DNA of 64,000 bases from Earliella scabrosa (GCA_022605405.1 JABYQQ010000003.1:868001-932000), one strand, 5' to 3'; shown: positions 22,802-34,968, numbered from the stretch's first letter. The notes: generated by a model not told the origin, from the sequence alone. Translations and numbers: made by a program.

Positions 22802-24766
22802 TCACTCACCGAACGGGAAGGTCTCGTCGACCTCGGCTTTGGGGCCCTTCCAAGTGTCTTCGGCCTCCAGTGGCTGTATGCCTCTTGTTTCCCGTATATG
22901 CGCCACAGCGTCGTATTGCTCGGCCACGCTGCACTTAGAGTAGTGTGACGGGATCTCGGTCATCCGTCTATATATAACGCCGATGAACCGTTGGTAGCGA
23001 GGGCGGTTTAAGAAGCTACCTCGGGCATCGTGTGTCAACCACAACGGTTCATCGCTGGAACGGAACAACCACATACTCGGACAGATCTTCCGAGACTTGC
23101 ACCTTCCTCGGCCTGCCGTCTCCGTCCTTCGTGATTTTGTGCGTGACAACGTAGCAGTCCTTGTCTGTCCGCTTGTCAAAGATGTCCTCAATGGAACCAT
23201 CAATTGGCGAATTCATCGTCTGAAAGTAGGGCGGCTCGTCCCAATTGTAGGACGCAGTCACTGGAGCGGAGGTATGGAGTGAGAACGATTCACAGCGGAG
23301 GGCTCATCTCATTTACCAGTACCCCGGGTGGTCAAGAAGCCGATGTTGAACACTTGGTCGTCGCCGAAGATCTCGCGGCAACGTTGACCAACATTGATTT
23401 CGTCTGCGGACTCCGTGTGAGTGCGAGCTCGTCCTGGCAGCCAGAGATACGTCAGCTTACGTCGTCTCTTACCCATGTCGGTTGCCCTCGCATCATCGAC
23501 GTGCGAGTTGTGGGCCCATACTACGATCTTGGCTCGTCCGGAGTTGGCTTCAGAGCCCAAGTATTGGTTTATGGCAGAGACCGTCCGTGCAAAATGATTG
23601 TCCCTGCAAGATCGAAACCCCGTCAGAACGGCGAGGGGTCAGACGAGCGCTGCCGACGAACCGAAGGTTCCAGCTCCGCACGTCTTCCGTCATCATCGTG
23701 CGGTAGTACTCTTCCGCATCCTTCACAACAAGAGCGTTCATCTCCGCGACGAACTGTTCTTCCCGCGGATGCCCGTTGTCGCTCTTCGGCAGCTCTTGCG
23801 CAAGAATCTTGTGACGGGTCGCGAGCAGCGTTTTCAGGTTGTCGACGACCTCCCGATGGCAGTCCTGCGGACGTTGTATGAGCGTGTGCACATCAATGTC
23901 TGAGTTAGATTGACAGAGACCTTTTTCAAGCCGAACTGCGTCTCATAAGCGTACCGCATCGTATCGTCTCCGAAACGCTCAAAGCAGTTGTACCTGGTAT
24001 CACGAGGTTAGCAAAGAATATGCATCCTTATGGACCGTTGCGCACTTTTTGCGAGCGGCCTTCGCGCCTTCTGGATCGACTCGCTGGAGGTACTCAATGA
24101 CTTGCTGCGCGGACCGGTGCAGCGAATAGAGGTCCATGCCGTAAAAAGAGACGGCCTGCGCAGGGTCGTTGGTGGACTCGACGATCTTCTGATTGTGTTG
24201 CTTAAGCCATTCAATGAACGGTGGCATCACCTCGTTCTTCCACATCCATTTTGGGAACCTGTTGGACGTAAAATGTCGGGTCATCGCCAGCCCGAGGATG
24301 GATCAAGACAGACCTCTGAAATTCAGAGAGGGAACCACGGGCATCGTTGATGCTGCCTGAGCGGGAATCTACACTGCGGATGTATCTAGAAGGTCGAGAG
24401 ATGAGCGAGTGAGTAGCGAACACGCGGAGCGGCGACTCTTCACGTCACCTGTTAATTCTGAACGCGTCAGGCCAGTCGGCTTCGACCGCGACCGCTGTGA
24501 AGCCCTTGTCCTCGATCAGGCGTTTGGTGATGTTGGCGCGGTGAGTGTAGAATTCGTAGGTCCCATGGGAGCCGTCACCAATCAAGACGACTTGGGCGTC
24601 ACCTGTCGGGAAAGGCTAGTGAGCGGCGGGTTGTTTCGCGGGAAGAAACACGAGGGAGCGAGTTACCGATAGCAGTGACGAGCGGGTCATATGAGGAAGG
24701 AGCGTAGGTGAGCCGGTGGGCGTGTGCCCCGAGGAGGTCTTTTTCTCTGATTGATTCAGCGACCAT
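22802..24766 (-). CDS. Erythromycin-esterase-family protein
   Basis: About ten exons encode roughly 480 residues of the erythromycin esterase superfamily (PF05139). In bacteria its members hydrolyse macrolide lactones or act on other substrates. Exons include 24766-24667, 24602-24449, 24385-24314, 24258-24046, 23993-23921, 23864-23662, 23603-23473 and 23403-23317. Key blocks are [66 protein letters not shown] and [17 protein letters not shown]. The histidines of SHG and NSH and the glutamate of EADWPD match residues used by the family. The family's GEATHG motif appears here as GDGSHG, so Glu is replaced by Asp. The start is the ATG at 24766. Longer frames use non-ATG codons. The last splice near 23000-23080 is uncertain. 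The biological substrate in fungi is not known. Confidence 0.85.
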
Positions 24767-25307
24767 GTTGCACGCGGACGCGAGGCGGACTTTGCTCAAG
24801 ACGATGAGCTGCGTGTTTGATAACAATCTGTCCGGGCTGCGTGCGAGAACAAGACGGGTGATGTGCGTGTGCGGGGCATGCTGGCTGTGGCAGAATATAA
24901 GTCTTGTTGAGGTGGAGACTGCTGCTGGTATGACGTTAGGCGGGCGTTCGTTCGGGCATGGGCATGCGAGTTCTGCAGAGGGCCCGCTGGTGTCTGTGGT
25001 GGAGATAGGTTGGATGGGTGGCCGTGGCTGGCGTCGGAAATCAGAAGGGCTGGCGGGGCTGATTTGGACGGGGCTCGGTCTGCGTCGAGTGTGAAGAGAT
25101 GTCCCGCGCCGGATTCCGATTAATTATCTGGGTACGGATTAGGTAATCGGCGGGGACTGAGGGGATCGGCCGTAGGCTGCAGCTATGAGATGCAATCGGG
25201 CATTCCTGCCGTAAATGTGGCGGAAACAACGTTTGGCTGCAGAGTGCGCAGAGGCCATCATCCCCTCCGTCTTCTCCCTCCTCCACCACATCCTCAGCCG
25301 CCCACCC
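24767..25307. promoter_or_regulatory. Divergent promoter region of esterase-family gene and IES1 copy B
   Basis: 541 bp between two opposite start codons. A 7-bp inverted repeat, CCGATTA (25116-25122) and TAATCGG (25144-25150), lies in the middle. The bases just before 25308 are pyrimidine-rich. Confidence 0.4.
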
Positions 25308-27437
25308 ATGCCGCCCTCAGGGTCTGTCCCCGCCCCCGCCTCCTCCCCGCACCGTCGCTCACCGTCTTCCCCACAGCGCCTCCCACAAGAAGAACCTCGC
25401 CGTCAAGCGCCATGACGGCGAACCCCTCACTCGCGTCGACCTCCAGTACGACCTCCTCCACGCCATCTTCTCCGACAAGCACGCGGTCTTCACAGATCCA
25501 TACACAACCATTCGCGGCGATCCCGCCGGTACAAGGGTCACCTTTCGCGACCTCTATGTGAACGCCTTAATCCACTCCCCCCGATGCTCCAAGGCCTCGC
25601 GAGATAAAATCAGGGAGTCCCCCGAGTTCGGTAACGAGTTCGCCATGATCTCCCTCCTCTCAAATGTCGGACGGATCAACACAACCATGGCCTGTAAGTC
25701 CTGCTTCATGTATCGAGCAGTGTGAAACCCCGCGCATATACCCACTCCGACAACTACATTTCGTCCGCGTCTCGCACACGTACAAATCAACCAGCGGAGA
25801 ACACAAGCTAACTCACTACCCGTTTTTAGTCTTCCCAGAGATGAAGACCGCTCTCAGGACCTATCACCCTGTCCCCGCGCTGCAGCGCACGAACGGGAAC
25901 CTCCAGGACGCGCCGCGCATAAAGAATATCCTCAAGACGTGTTTTCTGCCCGAGGAGGCACAGGGCATGGTCACCACCCCAAGCGACGTGCTCGCACGGT
26001 CTGTAAGTCTTGACCCTTATTTCTCGTCTTGTGACCCTAGCCGACGTTCACCTTCGTTCTCGAGCGCTCTGGCACGGTGCCGCCGACAAGCATAGTCAAC
26101 CTCATCTTCGTGTTTGCTAGCCACTCTTCGGTAAGCTGCGCGAATGTGCTCCGGCCGCACCCATGTGACTGACAGGGCTCCAACTTGGTGACGCTCGCAG
26201 GCCATCGCACGAACCCACTTTGCACCCCGTGCACCGGTCGAGTTCTTGGATCTGTTCACTCCGGTGAACGTCTCCTCTCGATCACGAGCACGAGCCTTCC
26301 TATGGCTCTGCTATCACTATCACGAGGCCGCCTCACCCAACCCCTTCTCCGACCCAGATGACAGTACTTCGGACCGAGTGCCATCCTTCGTAATGCTCAC
26401 CAAGGAGGAGGTTGAAGCCGAGAACGTTGACACCGCGGAGGAACACCAGCGGGGCCTCGACATGACCACCGTCCGGAAGCGGTTCCTCGAAACGAAGGCC
26501 AAGGAAGACTATGCGAAGGAGTCGGAGGGCGAACTCTCAAGACCCCAGGCCAGCGGCTCGAAGGGCCGTGGCCGGGGGAAGGGCAAGGATCATGCCGAAA
26601 TTGGCTCCGTGTTCAGGCTCAGGGAAGCCTCCCCCGCCGATAGTCACTATTCGATGCCGCCCTCATACAAGGAAGAAGACATGCTGGAGGGTATGTCTGC
26701 CGTTAGCGGCCAATTACGTCCATTAAGCCTTCTCACAGGACCTGGACGGCCGCCATTGCGCCGTGCCCCATCGCCTCGACCTCACCAATTCGTTGATCGT
26801 CGGCCCACCCCTCCACCACATCGTCGACAAGCTCGACAGGGTCACCTATCCGAGACAGCGGCGCCTCCCCGCACAGTTGCCGATCCCTATCCTCGTCGAC
26901 CGCTGAGCCCGAACATTGAATTGTTGCAACACACTAATGGGAAACCAGTACGGACCCAGTCGCGGAAGTCCAGGCATGCTTCACAGACTCCCCTTTTTGT
27001 CCACGAGCCGTACGCGTTCCCTTCTAGTATACCCCCTTATTCGCGGCCGGTGTATGCCGCACAGCGGTATGCGCCAACGTCTCCCGAGACTCCCAAACGG
27101 ACCATGCTTGAGCGTAAGTAGTCCCTGCCCTTCTGCACCGCACCCAATGCTGAAATGGTCTTCCCCCCAGAGGCTTGGCACGTCTCGATGACTACTGACC
27201 CCCTGATGGACTCCGATGACGAGATGTACGCCGATGAGAACACCCGTCTCGACTACGGTTTGTCTTCGTCTTCTAGTGCCTCGCTTTCCAGTCACACCGT
27301 TTCTCATTCTTCTCACAGTTCTCCGTTTACGTATCATCAGCCGCCTCCGTGGCAAGGAACCCACCCCGCCGCCGAGAGACCCCGGCTCCTACAACATGAA
27401 TGCTGTCAACCCAATGATCGCACTCGGTGCGCGGTGA
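25308..27437 (+). CDS. IES1: INO80 complex subunit Ies1, copy B
   Basis: This is the second Ies1-type gene, in eight exons (25308-25321, 25377-25693, 25830-26002, 26041-26130, 26201-26690, 26739-27113, 27171-27257, 27319-27437), 554 residues. Blocks are KRHDGEPLTRVDLQYDLL, RGDPAGTRVTFRDLYVNAL, LSNVGRINTTMAFFPEM, NGNLQDAPRIKNILKTCF, PTSIVNLIFVFASHSS and PVEFLDLFTPVNVSSRSR. A Lys/Gly-rich AT-hook-like stretch (GSKGRGRGKGKD) and the C-terminal QAWHVSMTTDPLMDSDD and RLRGKEPTP follow. It keeps the family's canonical early segment, so it is probably the conventional Ies1. The tiny first exon (MPPSG) and the in-phase 48-nt intron at 26691-26738 are the least certain parts. Confidence 0.88.
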
Positions 27438-28124
27438 GCGGCGTCATCCGTAAATGCTCGCGTCCGGCACCCCGGCGTTTCTTCTAGGGGCGGCGTATCG
27501 CGTCTCCGCGAACACCCCGCTCGCGGTCATATCCATCTAGCATCATTCCATCCATCTCGTCTCGCCTTCGTGAATCATTCAGCATGCATCTGGACCACTC
27601 CATTTCATGGCACATTCCGTAACTCATGTCACAACAGTTCCATTTCATGTCCATCCCCAACCCTGTTTCCCCAAAATCGGTCAACCTGGATCTGCCCATC
27701 TCGCGTGTATGTCACTTCACCTAGCGGCGGGGCGCCGCGTCGGTCATACCCTCGTATTTATCAGTCTTTCCTCTCCATGTATCACCACCGCATTTCTCGC
27801 TCTCTTCGCTTGCACCCATGCACACCCCCGTCTCCGCTCTCACTCTCTCATCCACTGTATTTCGAATGCCCGGATCAGCATCCATCTGCAATTTGGCTTG
27901 TGGCTATGTCGTTTCCATTCATGCATATATGTACTTGACACCCTTGCACGTGTATAGAATTTGCGTCTGTTTCCCATGGATGCGCGAGCGAGGTGTGGCT
28001 CGCTGCCGGCGGCATGGGGAACAACAGGCTTGAGAAGTTGAGAGTGAGTTAGACGGGATGCATGATTTGTGACTAAGTGAATGATATATGTACAGGAGAC
28101 GGCCGAGTCGCAAACCAAAACAGG

Positions 28125-28144
28125 GAGGAAGAGAGAGAGAGAGA
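28125..28144 (+). repeat. GA-rich simple repeat
   Basis: A short purine-only tract consisting mainly of GA units. Confidence 0.7.
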
Positions 28145-28340
28145 TCCGGGAAGCGGTCGAAAGGGGGCAGAAAACAACATAACTATATACGAGGCCATGG
28201 CGAAGGCGTCGGACGGCGCGAAGAGGAATAAGGAGAAAAGAAAAGAAGAAGCCATCTACTGTCGATATACCCCCAAGCATGTGGTAGTTTTACACGGTGC
28301 GCCCCCCGCTCAGATGTCAACCGCCACCAACTCCCCGGGC

Positions 28341-28404
28341 GTGCGTGCGTGCGTGCGTGAGACGGGATGCTCGTATGTGTGCATGTGTGTGCTGTGTGTG
28401 TGTC
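28341..28404 (+). repeat. GTGC / GT microsatellite cluster
   Basis: Tandem GTGC units (28341-28359) are followed by GT-rich repeats (28383-28404) in a non-coding 3' region. Confidence 0.7.
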
Positions 28405-28670
28405 TGCCGGATGTATGTACGGTAAGTGTGTTTGCGTCTGTGCCTGTGTCTGGTGACTGTGTGGGTAGGGAAAGGGAGGGGGGAGGGGTGAGTTGGGTTA
28501 GAAGATAAAAAGAGTACACGCTGGAAAACGACCGCCCGCCCCGCTCTTTCATGATGTTCATTCCTAATCTGTGCTGCTGTGTCACGGTTCGTCGCCTTGG
28601 TCCGTCTGTCCGTCCGCTACCACCAGAGTCCGCGGTGTGCTATTCAATGCGTCTGCGCGCGATGGGCGGA

Positions 28671-31600
28671 CTACTCCGCGAGCCACTTCTCGCACTTCTT
28701 CACGTACTTGTCGAGCAGGAGCGCCATGTCGCGGATGACGAACGTGAGCACGACCTTTGCGAAGAACTCGGACGCGTGCCGGAGCTTCGTCTCGATGCTG
28801 GCGCGCGTGTCGGGCGGGAACGCGGCGTAGAGGGGCGCGACGGCGCCGGGGGAGACAGCCTTGCTGTGCTCGTCGAGGATCTGCGCGGCGAGGAACAACT
28901 TCGACAGCCCTTGCACGTAGAGCGCAGGAGAGTCCAAGCTGGAGAAGCACACAGTCAGCCCAAACACCCCGCACAGCATCTACGGGTGATACGCACTTCT
29001 TCCCGTTCGTGATTTTGTCGAACTGTCGGGTGAGACGCCCTCCCCAGGAAGTCATCTGCGAAGGAAGACCCCGTCGGCGCGAGCACCATCTGCCACGAGA
29101 GAACGAACACTCACCCCGCTGCTCTTCTTGGTCACGAAGCCCTCTCCCACACCCAGCTTCTTCCCGAACTGACCAACGACGCCATCGCACACGCTCGAAA
29201 AGTCCTCCAGCTTCGCCGCCCACAGCTCGCCCTCCTTTCGCCCGATGCTGCCAATGCCCAGCGCCATCCCACTGCTCACGTTCCCCGCGCCAAAGTACTC
29301 CGCGCTCCAGTGCTGCAGCTCCTCGAGCGCGGAGCAGAGGACCTCCACGACACGGATCTTTTCGGGGACGTTTGTGAGCTTCGCGCCGCCTTGGGACCAT
29401 ACTTCCTGTGGGACATGCAGTCGACGCGTGATGTAGCCGCCAGTCCTAGACGTCATCGTCTGTCGGAGGAGGTACATCATGTGGTAAGGTTTGCGTTGCG
29501 GATCTGGTGGCGCGGAGGTAGGGAGGGGCGAGAGCGGCGCAGCGGGTATATTCGCGTAGGGTATCGGAGGCGGAGGAACTAGAGGCGGGGAGGTGATGGA
29601 CAATGCTGACAGCGTCAGTGGTGGTGACAGAATTGCCGTATTGACCGTGATTTGTGGAGGTGCGGCAGGGTTGAGACGTGAGGGTATCGATACCTTGCGA
29701 GGTGCTGGGGACCCGCCTTGCGAAGGATAAGGAGATGGGTATGAATTAGCAGTTGTCACAGAGGGACGTCTCCCAGGCTGGGACGATGCACGATTCCGAC
29801 CGCCGATCCCTAGACCGCTCACGGTGCTTGGGGGCAGCGCTGAGGCCATCCTGGAGCCCATGTTGGGCACGGAGGCTGCTGACATCGTCGAGTCGGTCGG
29901 GGAGGGCGCATCCGAGCCTGAGGTGGGAGGAGCAGAAGTCTTCGTTCTGCGCTGGGAGATAGTCCCCATTGCCGGTGAGGTGTTGATTAGCGGCGGCTTA
30001 CTTGTCGGAGTCACCTCCGAGCGAACCGAGAGCGTGGACCCGCCTCTAGGTCGCGGTGTCATAAAATTACCCGGGCTAACCGGGGGCGGAGGTGATACTG
30101 GCTCTAATGAAGCCGCGCCAGGGTTCTTGGGTGTAACAGAGTCCACAGACGGAGAGGGTAGTGGGGGTAGGGGAGGGGAGTGGCCATGTGTGTGGGTGCT
30201 ATGAATATTCAGGCGAGACCTTGGACGAGGTGCCTCCTCAACATGGTGAATCGTCTCATGAGAGGCACCGCTATCCGTCGACTCCTCGCGAAGAGCAGTC
30301 AATCGGCCTCCGGCATTGGTGTGGCTTACCGAGTTGCCTCGGGAGCGACCATGTAGAGCATCTCCAGGACGTAAAGTTTGGGTTGGTGTGAGCTCTGGAT
30401 ACTCCGGTCGAGTGGGTGAAGGCGCAGGAGGAGGAAGGGTAGTTGGTGGAGGGGCGGGCGGCGGAAGCTGTGATGAGGCGCGCGGTCTGGAACGGATTAC
30501 TGATGTCCGCGATCCCGGAGCTGGAGCGATTGGTGTAACAGCCGCAGCAGCAGCGTATGGGTGTACAGAGGGGGCAGCGGAGTGGAGAGAACGAGAAGAC
30601 GATAGTGGCGAGAGACTTGTGTAGCTGCTATCGCGGCTGAGCGGAGGACCCTCGTCGTCTGTGAAGTTGTCGCCTCGGGCAGTCTCTGATGAGTATCTGC
30701 CCTCTCTTTCTTGTGACCTTGAGGGAGAGCGATGGGGGGCACTGATATCGGACGCCTCTGAAGTTGGCGATATTGACGAAGGGGAAGAGGGTCGAGTCGA
30801 GTCGCTGGACACAGATACGGAAGAGACGGATGGGGGCGAGTGCGGTGGTAAGGGGATGTCGTACACGACGCTCAGGATGTTCATGCGATCCGCGTACGTA
30901 TCATGCTACGTAGGGACGTTGACCCCCACTCAGAACAGCTTGAAATGCTCAACATGAACATGCCACTCACAATGGATTTCAACCGTCGTACTTCCTCCTC
31001 CTGAGCAACCACGCTCCGCCGCCTACCGTTCCGCCTTCGCGTGCTCTCCGTGCTATCCTCTCCTCTCATCACCCGTTCCATCACTTCACTGAGCAACGCC
31101 ACGCTCTTCGCGTACGCCATGACCGCACCATATGGATCGTCGTTTGTGGAATCAAGGCGTACCGCTTCGCGCGCGAGCTCCAACGCTTTCGTCAACGCTC
31201 GTCGCGAGGACGGCCTTGACTGGCCGGAGGACCGTTGCTCCATGGGAGGCAGCAGGAGACGATCCGCGGAGAGCTCTTGGGCGACCGCGGGCGGCTGTGC
31301 TGGGGGGTTTCGGAGGATTGAAGGAGGGGGCGAGTCGGCGAGATTGTCGGAGGAGGCACCGCTCAGGGTGGGGGAGGTGTAGCCGGAGTTGGAGATGGAT
31401 GCGTATCGAGCTTGAGAGAAAGCTGTTACTGCAGCCAGCCCCGGCGAAGGCGATGGGCGCGAGTACGCTGCGTTCATGCTGGGAACATCTGGGCCTGATC
31501 CTGATGTATCTGGCATCCCATCATATGCTTCATAGCGTGATAGGCCCATGGCGGGGGGCAAATTGGGAATGGGCTGCGCAGGCGGCGGACCAGGAGGGGG

Positions 31601-31753
31601 AGGGGGAGTGTGTCCGGCCGTTGAGCGACGACGCGACGCGAAGTTGGACGAGGTAGCTACCGGTGAGGTTGAAGACCCATTAAGCGCCGTTGCTCCCCAT
31701 TCTCTCCCTCTATGCATTACAGACACCGGCCGGCTGTCGTAGTCGAGTTCCAT
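28671..31753 (-). CDS. MIT-domain protein with long disordered middle
   Basis: Four exons (31753-30971, 30905-29115, 29055-28997, 28938-28671) give 966 residues. An MIT (microtubule interacting and trafficking) three-helix domain is visible around residues 190-285: ALTKALELAREAVRLDSTN, VMAYAKSVALLSEVMERV and a third helix crossing the first splice. MIT domains bind ESCRT-III tails on endosomes. About 400 residues of Ser/Pro-rich linker follow. A conserved helical C-terminal region (about 690-966) begins with PYHMMYLLRQTM and includes RRLHVPQEVWSQGG and RLTRQFDKITNGK. It ends in DKYVKKCEKWLAE. I cannot name the C-terminal fold. The two conserved ends suggest an endosomal trafficking role, as inference. 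Confidence 0.82.
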
Positions 31754-33038
31754 CGTGGTCGTGCGGGACGTGTAGCGGACGCCGTGCGCAGCCGTCCCGT
31801 CCTCGTTCTCGTCCGAGCAGGCAGACCGTCAGAGTCCTAAACAGGGCAAGTCGCTTGTCGAGCAAACAAAAGCCCGTATGCGGCTAGAGACGGGTGCCGG
31901 CCGCTATTGTTGGAGCACAAGAGAAGCAGAAGAGGGCAAGCAGCGAGGACGGGATGAACAGCAGCAGAGGCGCACTCTAGACTGGAGCGCGTTCGTCGTC
32001 GTTCCGGGGATGCGGGACTGGCTATATCGGTTACCAACAGGGCGCGCCACAACCACTATATGGCGAGATAGCAGCCCTACAGGAGATCGATCGAGCGCAC
32101 TTCCTTCAGCACATACACGGCGGCAGCGGGGCGGGCGCGACGGGCGCGACGGGCTTGACGGTGCTGGCGGCGAGGACGAGAGTGGGCGGGGGAGGACAGA
32201 GAGGGATCGGCAATAGTTCTGGACCAGGTGCGCCGTATAGCCGCGAAGTACTAGGAAATGCACTCTCGCCTGCGCATGCAATTATCCCGCTCGCAACTTG
32301 GCGTTGTCGGCTGGCTAAGGTACACGCCCGCCGTCCATACAATCCGTGTCTTTTCGTTCCTCCCGCCACCTCGGCCACTCTGGCCTCCTCATCGTTCTTG
32401 CCGGCGCCGCCGCATGCTGCGTGCTGCCCCAAGACCGCAGCAGCAGGCCGGCGACCAGGATACTTAGACGTTGGTGGGACGTCGTCGCGGACCCGACGTC
32501 CTGAGAAACGGAGCGGGGCAATCAACTTCTGCGGATTGCTCTCAACCAATGAGTCGCGGATTAGCAGGTGCTCACATCTCCTTCTGATCATCATCCATCT
32601 CCTCGCGGCCTTCCCCGTCCATCAGCTGGCCAGGCCTTCCATATAGAGTCCTTCCAGGTGGCTCCTTAAGGCCGGAGTTCATATATGTCAAACAGTCACT
32701 AGTCAATGTTAACGCGGGCCGACTGGAGCATATGTCACGGCATTAACATCTTTGCGAACACACAGAACGATTACGCGGGCCAAAGGAGCGGAAGGACGTC
32801 GTACTACCAAGGCGGGTCTACAGAACACTCGTAGTCAAAAGAGCGGTGCGAGAAGCGGCAACAGTGTGCTAAGACAAGTATCGCAGGGAGGGAGCAATAG
32901 AATTGGTTATAGTATATCATCCGCAGCGAGAACGAGAACCCACAACCAGTGGGACAACAACGTGGGCGAGTCGGACACGTAGGGTATACCGGAAACTTGG
33001 AACCATTTTCGTGGATGCCACCGGAAGGCAGCAGATGA
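31754..33038. other. Intergenic, no gene seen
   Basis: About 1.3 kb between the start of the MIT-domain gene and the stop of the septin gene, both on the minus strand. A GC-rich GGGCGCGAC-type imperfect repeat lies near 32120-32165. Small frames lack coding character. Confidence 0.55.
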
Positions 33039-34765
33039 TCACTCGCGGAACTCCGAATGGGAGCCTTGTGCAGCAAGTCGGCTCTCGAGATTTCTGATTG
33101 AAGACTGTATCAGCATTCGCTTGCGTCTGCGATTGACTAGAGGACTAACCTGAGCGACTCCTCCTTGGCGAGCAGCTCCTGCCTCTTCTCGTTGATCTCG
33201 CGCTGGACGCGAAGCTCGATCTCGCGGAGCTGTGGATGAGATTAGACGACCAACGCGCGCTACACAGGTGTTTGCATCGACGAACCTTCTCTTCCTCCTT
33301 GCGAAGCTGCTCCTCCTTGAGGCGAACACTCTGGCTCGCAAGCTCCTCCGGAAGGATCGAGGAGTCCCTGAAAAAACAACGGTTAGGTACGTTCGCGAGA
33401 GGACGACGGAATAGACGTACTGGGTGTCGGAGTGGACGGTCCTGGAAAGCTTCTCAGTACGGTACGTCTCGTACAGCACGTCGTGAGTGAGCGCCTTCAA
33501 GTCTGCCAAGTGGGTGCTACGAAATGATCAGCGTTTATGAAGAGTGAATCCGTCAAGTCACTTCACGTACTTGAGCAGAGCACCACGCAGACGGCTGAAG
33601 TCGCAGTGCTTGGGGTTGTCGACCTCGGCGACACCCCAGGGGTAGATCCTGGCACGGACAGGCTGGCCGTCGATCTCGATCTCCTCCTCAGAGCCAATGA
33701 TCGAGAACGGCATCATGGCCTGTTACGAATGTCAGTTCAAATTGCACGGAAAGGAATGATGGTTCGTGACGAACGCGGAGCTCGCTGTTGTCCTGGATCG
33801 TGTCCTCGTCATCCTCCTCAATGTCGTACGGGAAGTTGTACACCGGGATGTCATAGTACTCGATGTCCTCCATAATCTGGAATGCCGGAGTCAATGTCAG
33901 CAGGTTCATGGAGTTACTAGGCAGTCGCCGATAACTCACCCGCTTCTTGAAGCCGCGAAGCTCGCTTGGGGTCAACGAGTCGGCCTTGCCAATGACAGGG
34001 ATGACATTGACGCGGGGGGAGAGGCGACGCATGAGCTCAATATCAATCTCGCGCAGGCTGTAGAATGTCTCATTGAATGCCGGTCTCTCGTGATGAACGG
34101 GGTTATACGTACGCATGGCCGGTAGGGGAGATAAAGTAGAGGAGAGCGTGGACTCGGTTGTCGCGGAAACGCGGGTTACGCTTGATACGAGACTCCTCAG
34201 CAAGAATGTCGTCGTACTGGCGCTCGAGGTAGCCGACGATCTCCTGGAAGCTGAGAGGAGGGGGTCTGTGAGTTGGCGCGTCAAGACACGGACAGTGAAG
34301 GCATGCTCACGCGAACTCGTTGTCGATGTTGTCGCCGAATCCGGGAGTGTCGACAATAGTCAGAGCGATGCGAACACCGTCCTCCTCGAGCTCTGCATGG
34401 CCGTATCAGATACGCCCTAGAAACGCGGGGAGAGGTGCAACTCACCGACGTTGACTGGCTTAATCCTGATACCCTCCTCGACATGGGCAGTCTCAGGGCT
34501 GTCGCACACCTTGTGCGCCAGCACCTCAGACTCACAGAGAGTGTTCACGAAGGTGGTACGTCCGGTACCAGAAGCACCTGCAAGTCAGGCTACAGTTAGC
34601 ACACATGCGGAGAGGGGGGCGAGGATATGCAGACGCGACCGCAACGGGGGGCGTCCGTGCGCGTTGGCAGATGAAATTGGGCGTCCGAGACTTACCGACG
34701 ACCATGACGGTGAACTGGACACCCTTCTTGACCTTGTTACCCCTGCGTCTTCCGGCGAACGACAT
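33039..34765 (-). CDS. Septin, Cdc11-type
   Basis: Septins are GTP-binding proteins that assemble into filaments at septa and the cell cortex. Eleven exons from 34765 to 33039 join in phase to 367 residues. The G1 loop is GASGTGRTTFVNTL, with Arg in place of the usual Lys, as in Cdc11-class septins. G3 is DTPGFGD and G4 is GKADSL. The septin-unique region includes IYPWGVAEVDNPKHCDFSRL, followed by LADLKALTHDVLYETYRTE. A short C-terminal coiled coil (KEEQLRKEEEK then EIELRVQREINEKRQEL) matches septins that pair at filament ends. The start is the first ATG (34765), giving MSFAGRRRGNKVKKG, which includes a polybasic membrane-contact stretch. Assignment to the Cdc11 class is by motif, not alignment. 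Confidence 0.92.
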
Positions 34766-34968
34766 GATGGCGAGAGTGTGAGTTGGGATGCGAGAGAGAC
34801 GACCTGGACGACGGCGACCGCTTTTTCGTCGTGGAACACGAAGGCAAGTTGGGTCGTTGGCCAGTTCAAACTCCGCCTAGCGGGCGCTCGTCTCTGCGGA
34901 CCTTTCCTGTTTGGCGCTCGGGGCTCGTTCCATTCGGCCACTCAGCCAGAATCCACTTCCCTGCGTAC

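Larger units (their letters stand above)
27438..28670. other. Intergenic between convergent genes, with microsatellites
   Basis: About 1.2 kb without a recognisable gene, downstream of IES1 copy B and of the MIT-domain gene. It holds GA, GTGC and GT-rich simple repeats. Confidence 0.55.

Noticed and set aside
22435..22809. Downstream exon for the erythromycin-esterase-family gene
   Set aside because: A GTGAGT overlaps the stop codon, but the protein already ends at the family's usual C-terminus and the next frame is unlike it.
28341..28404. Possible tandem array resembling a CRISPR or telomere-like repeat
   Set aside because: It is simple GTGC and GT microsatellite without spacers. CRISPR arrays are not expected in a fungal nucleus.
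28582..29400. 272-codon minus-strand frame overlapping the MIT-domain gene
   Set aside because: A different reading frame across two introns of the MIT-domain gene. The correct frame is fixed by the conserved C-terminus and splice phases.
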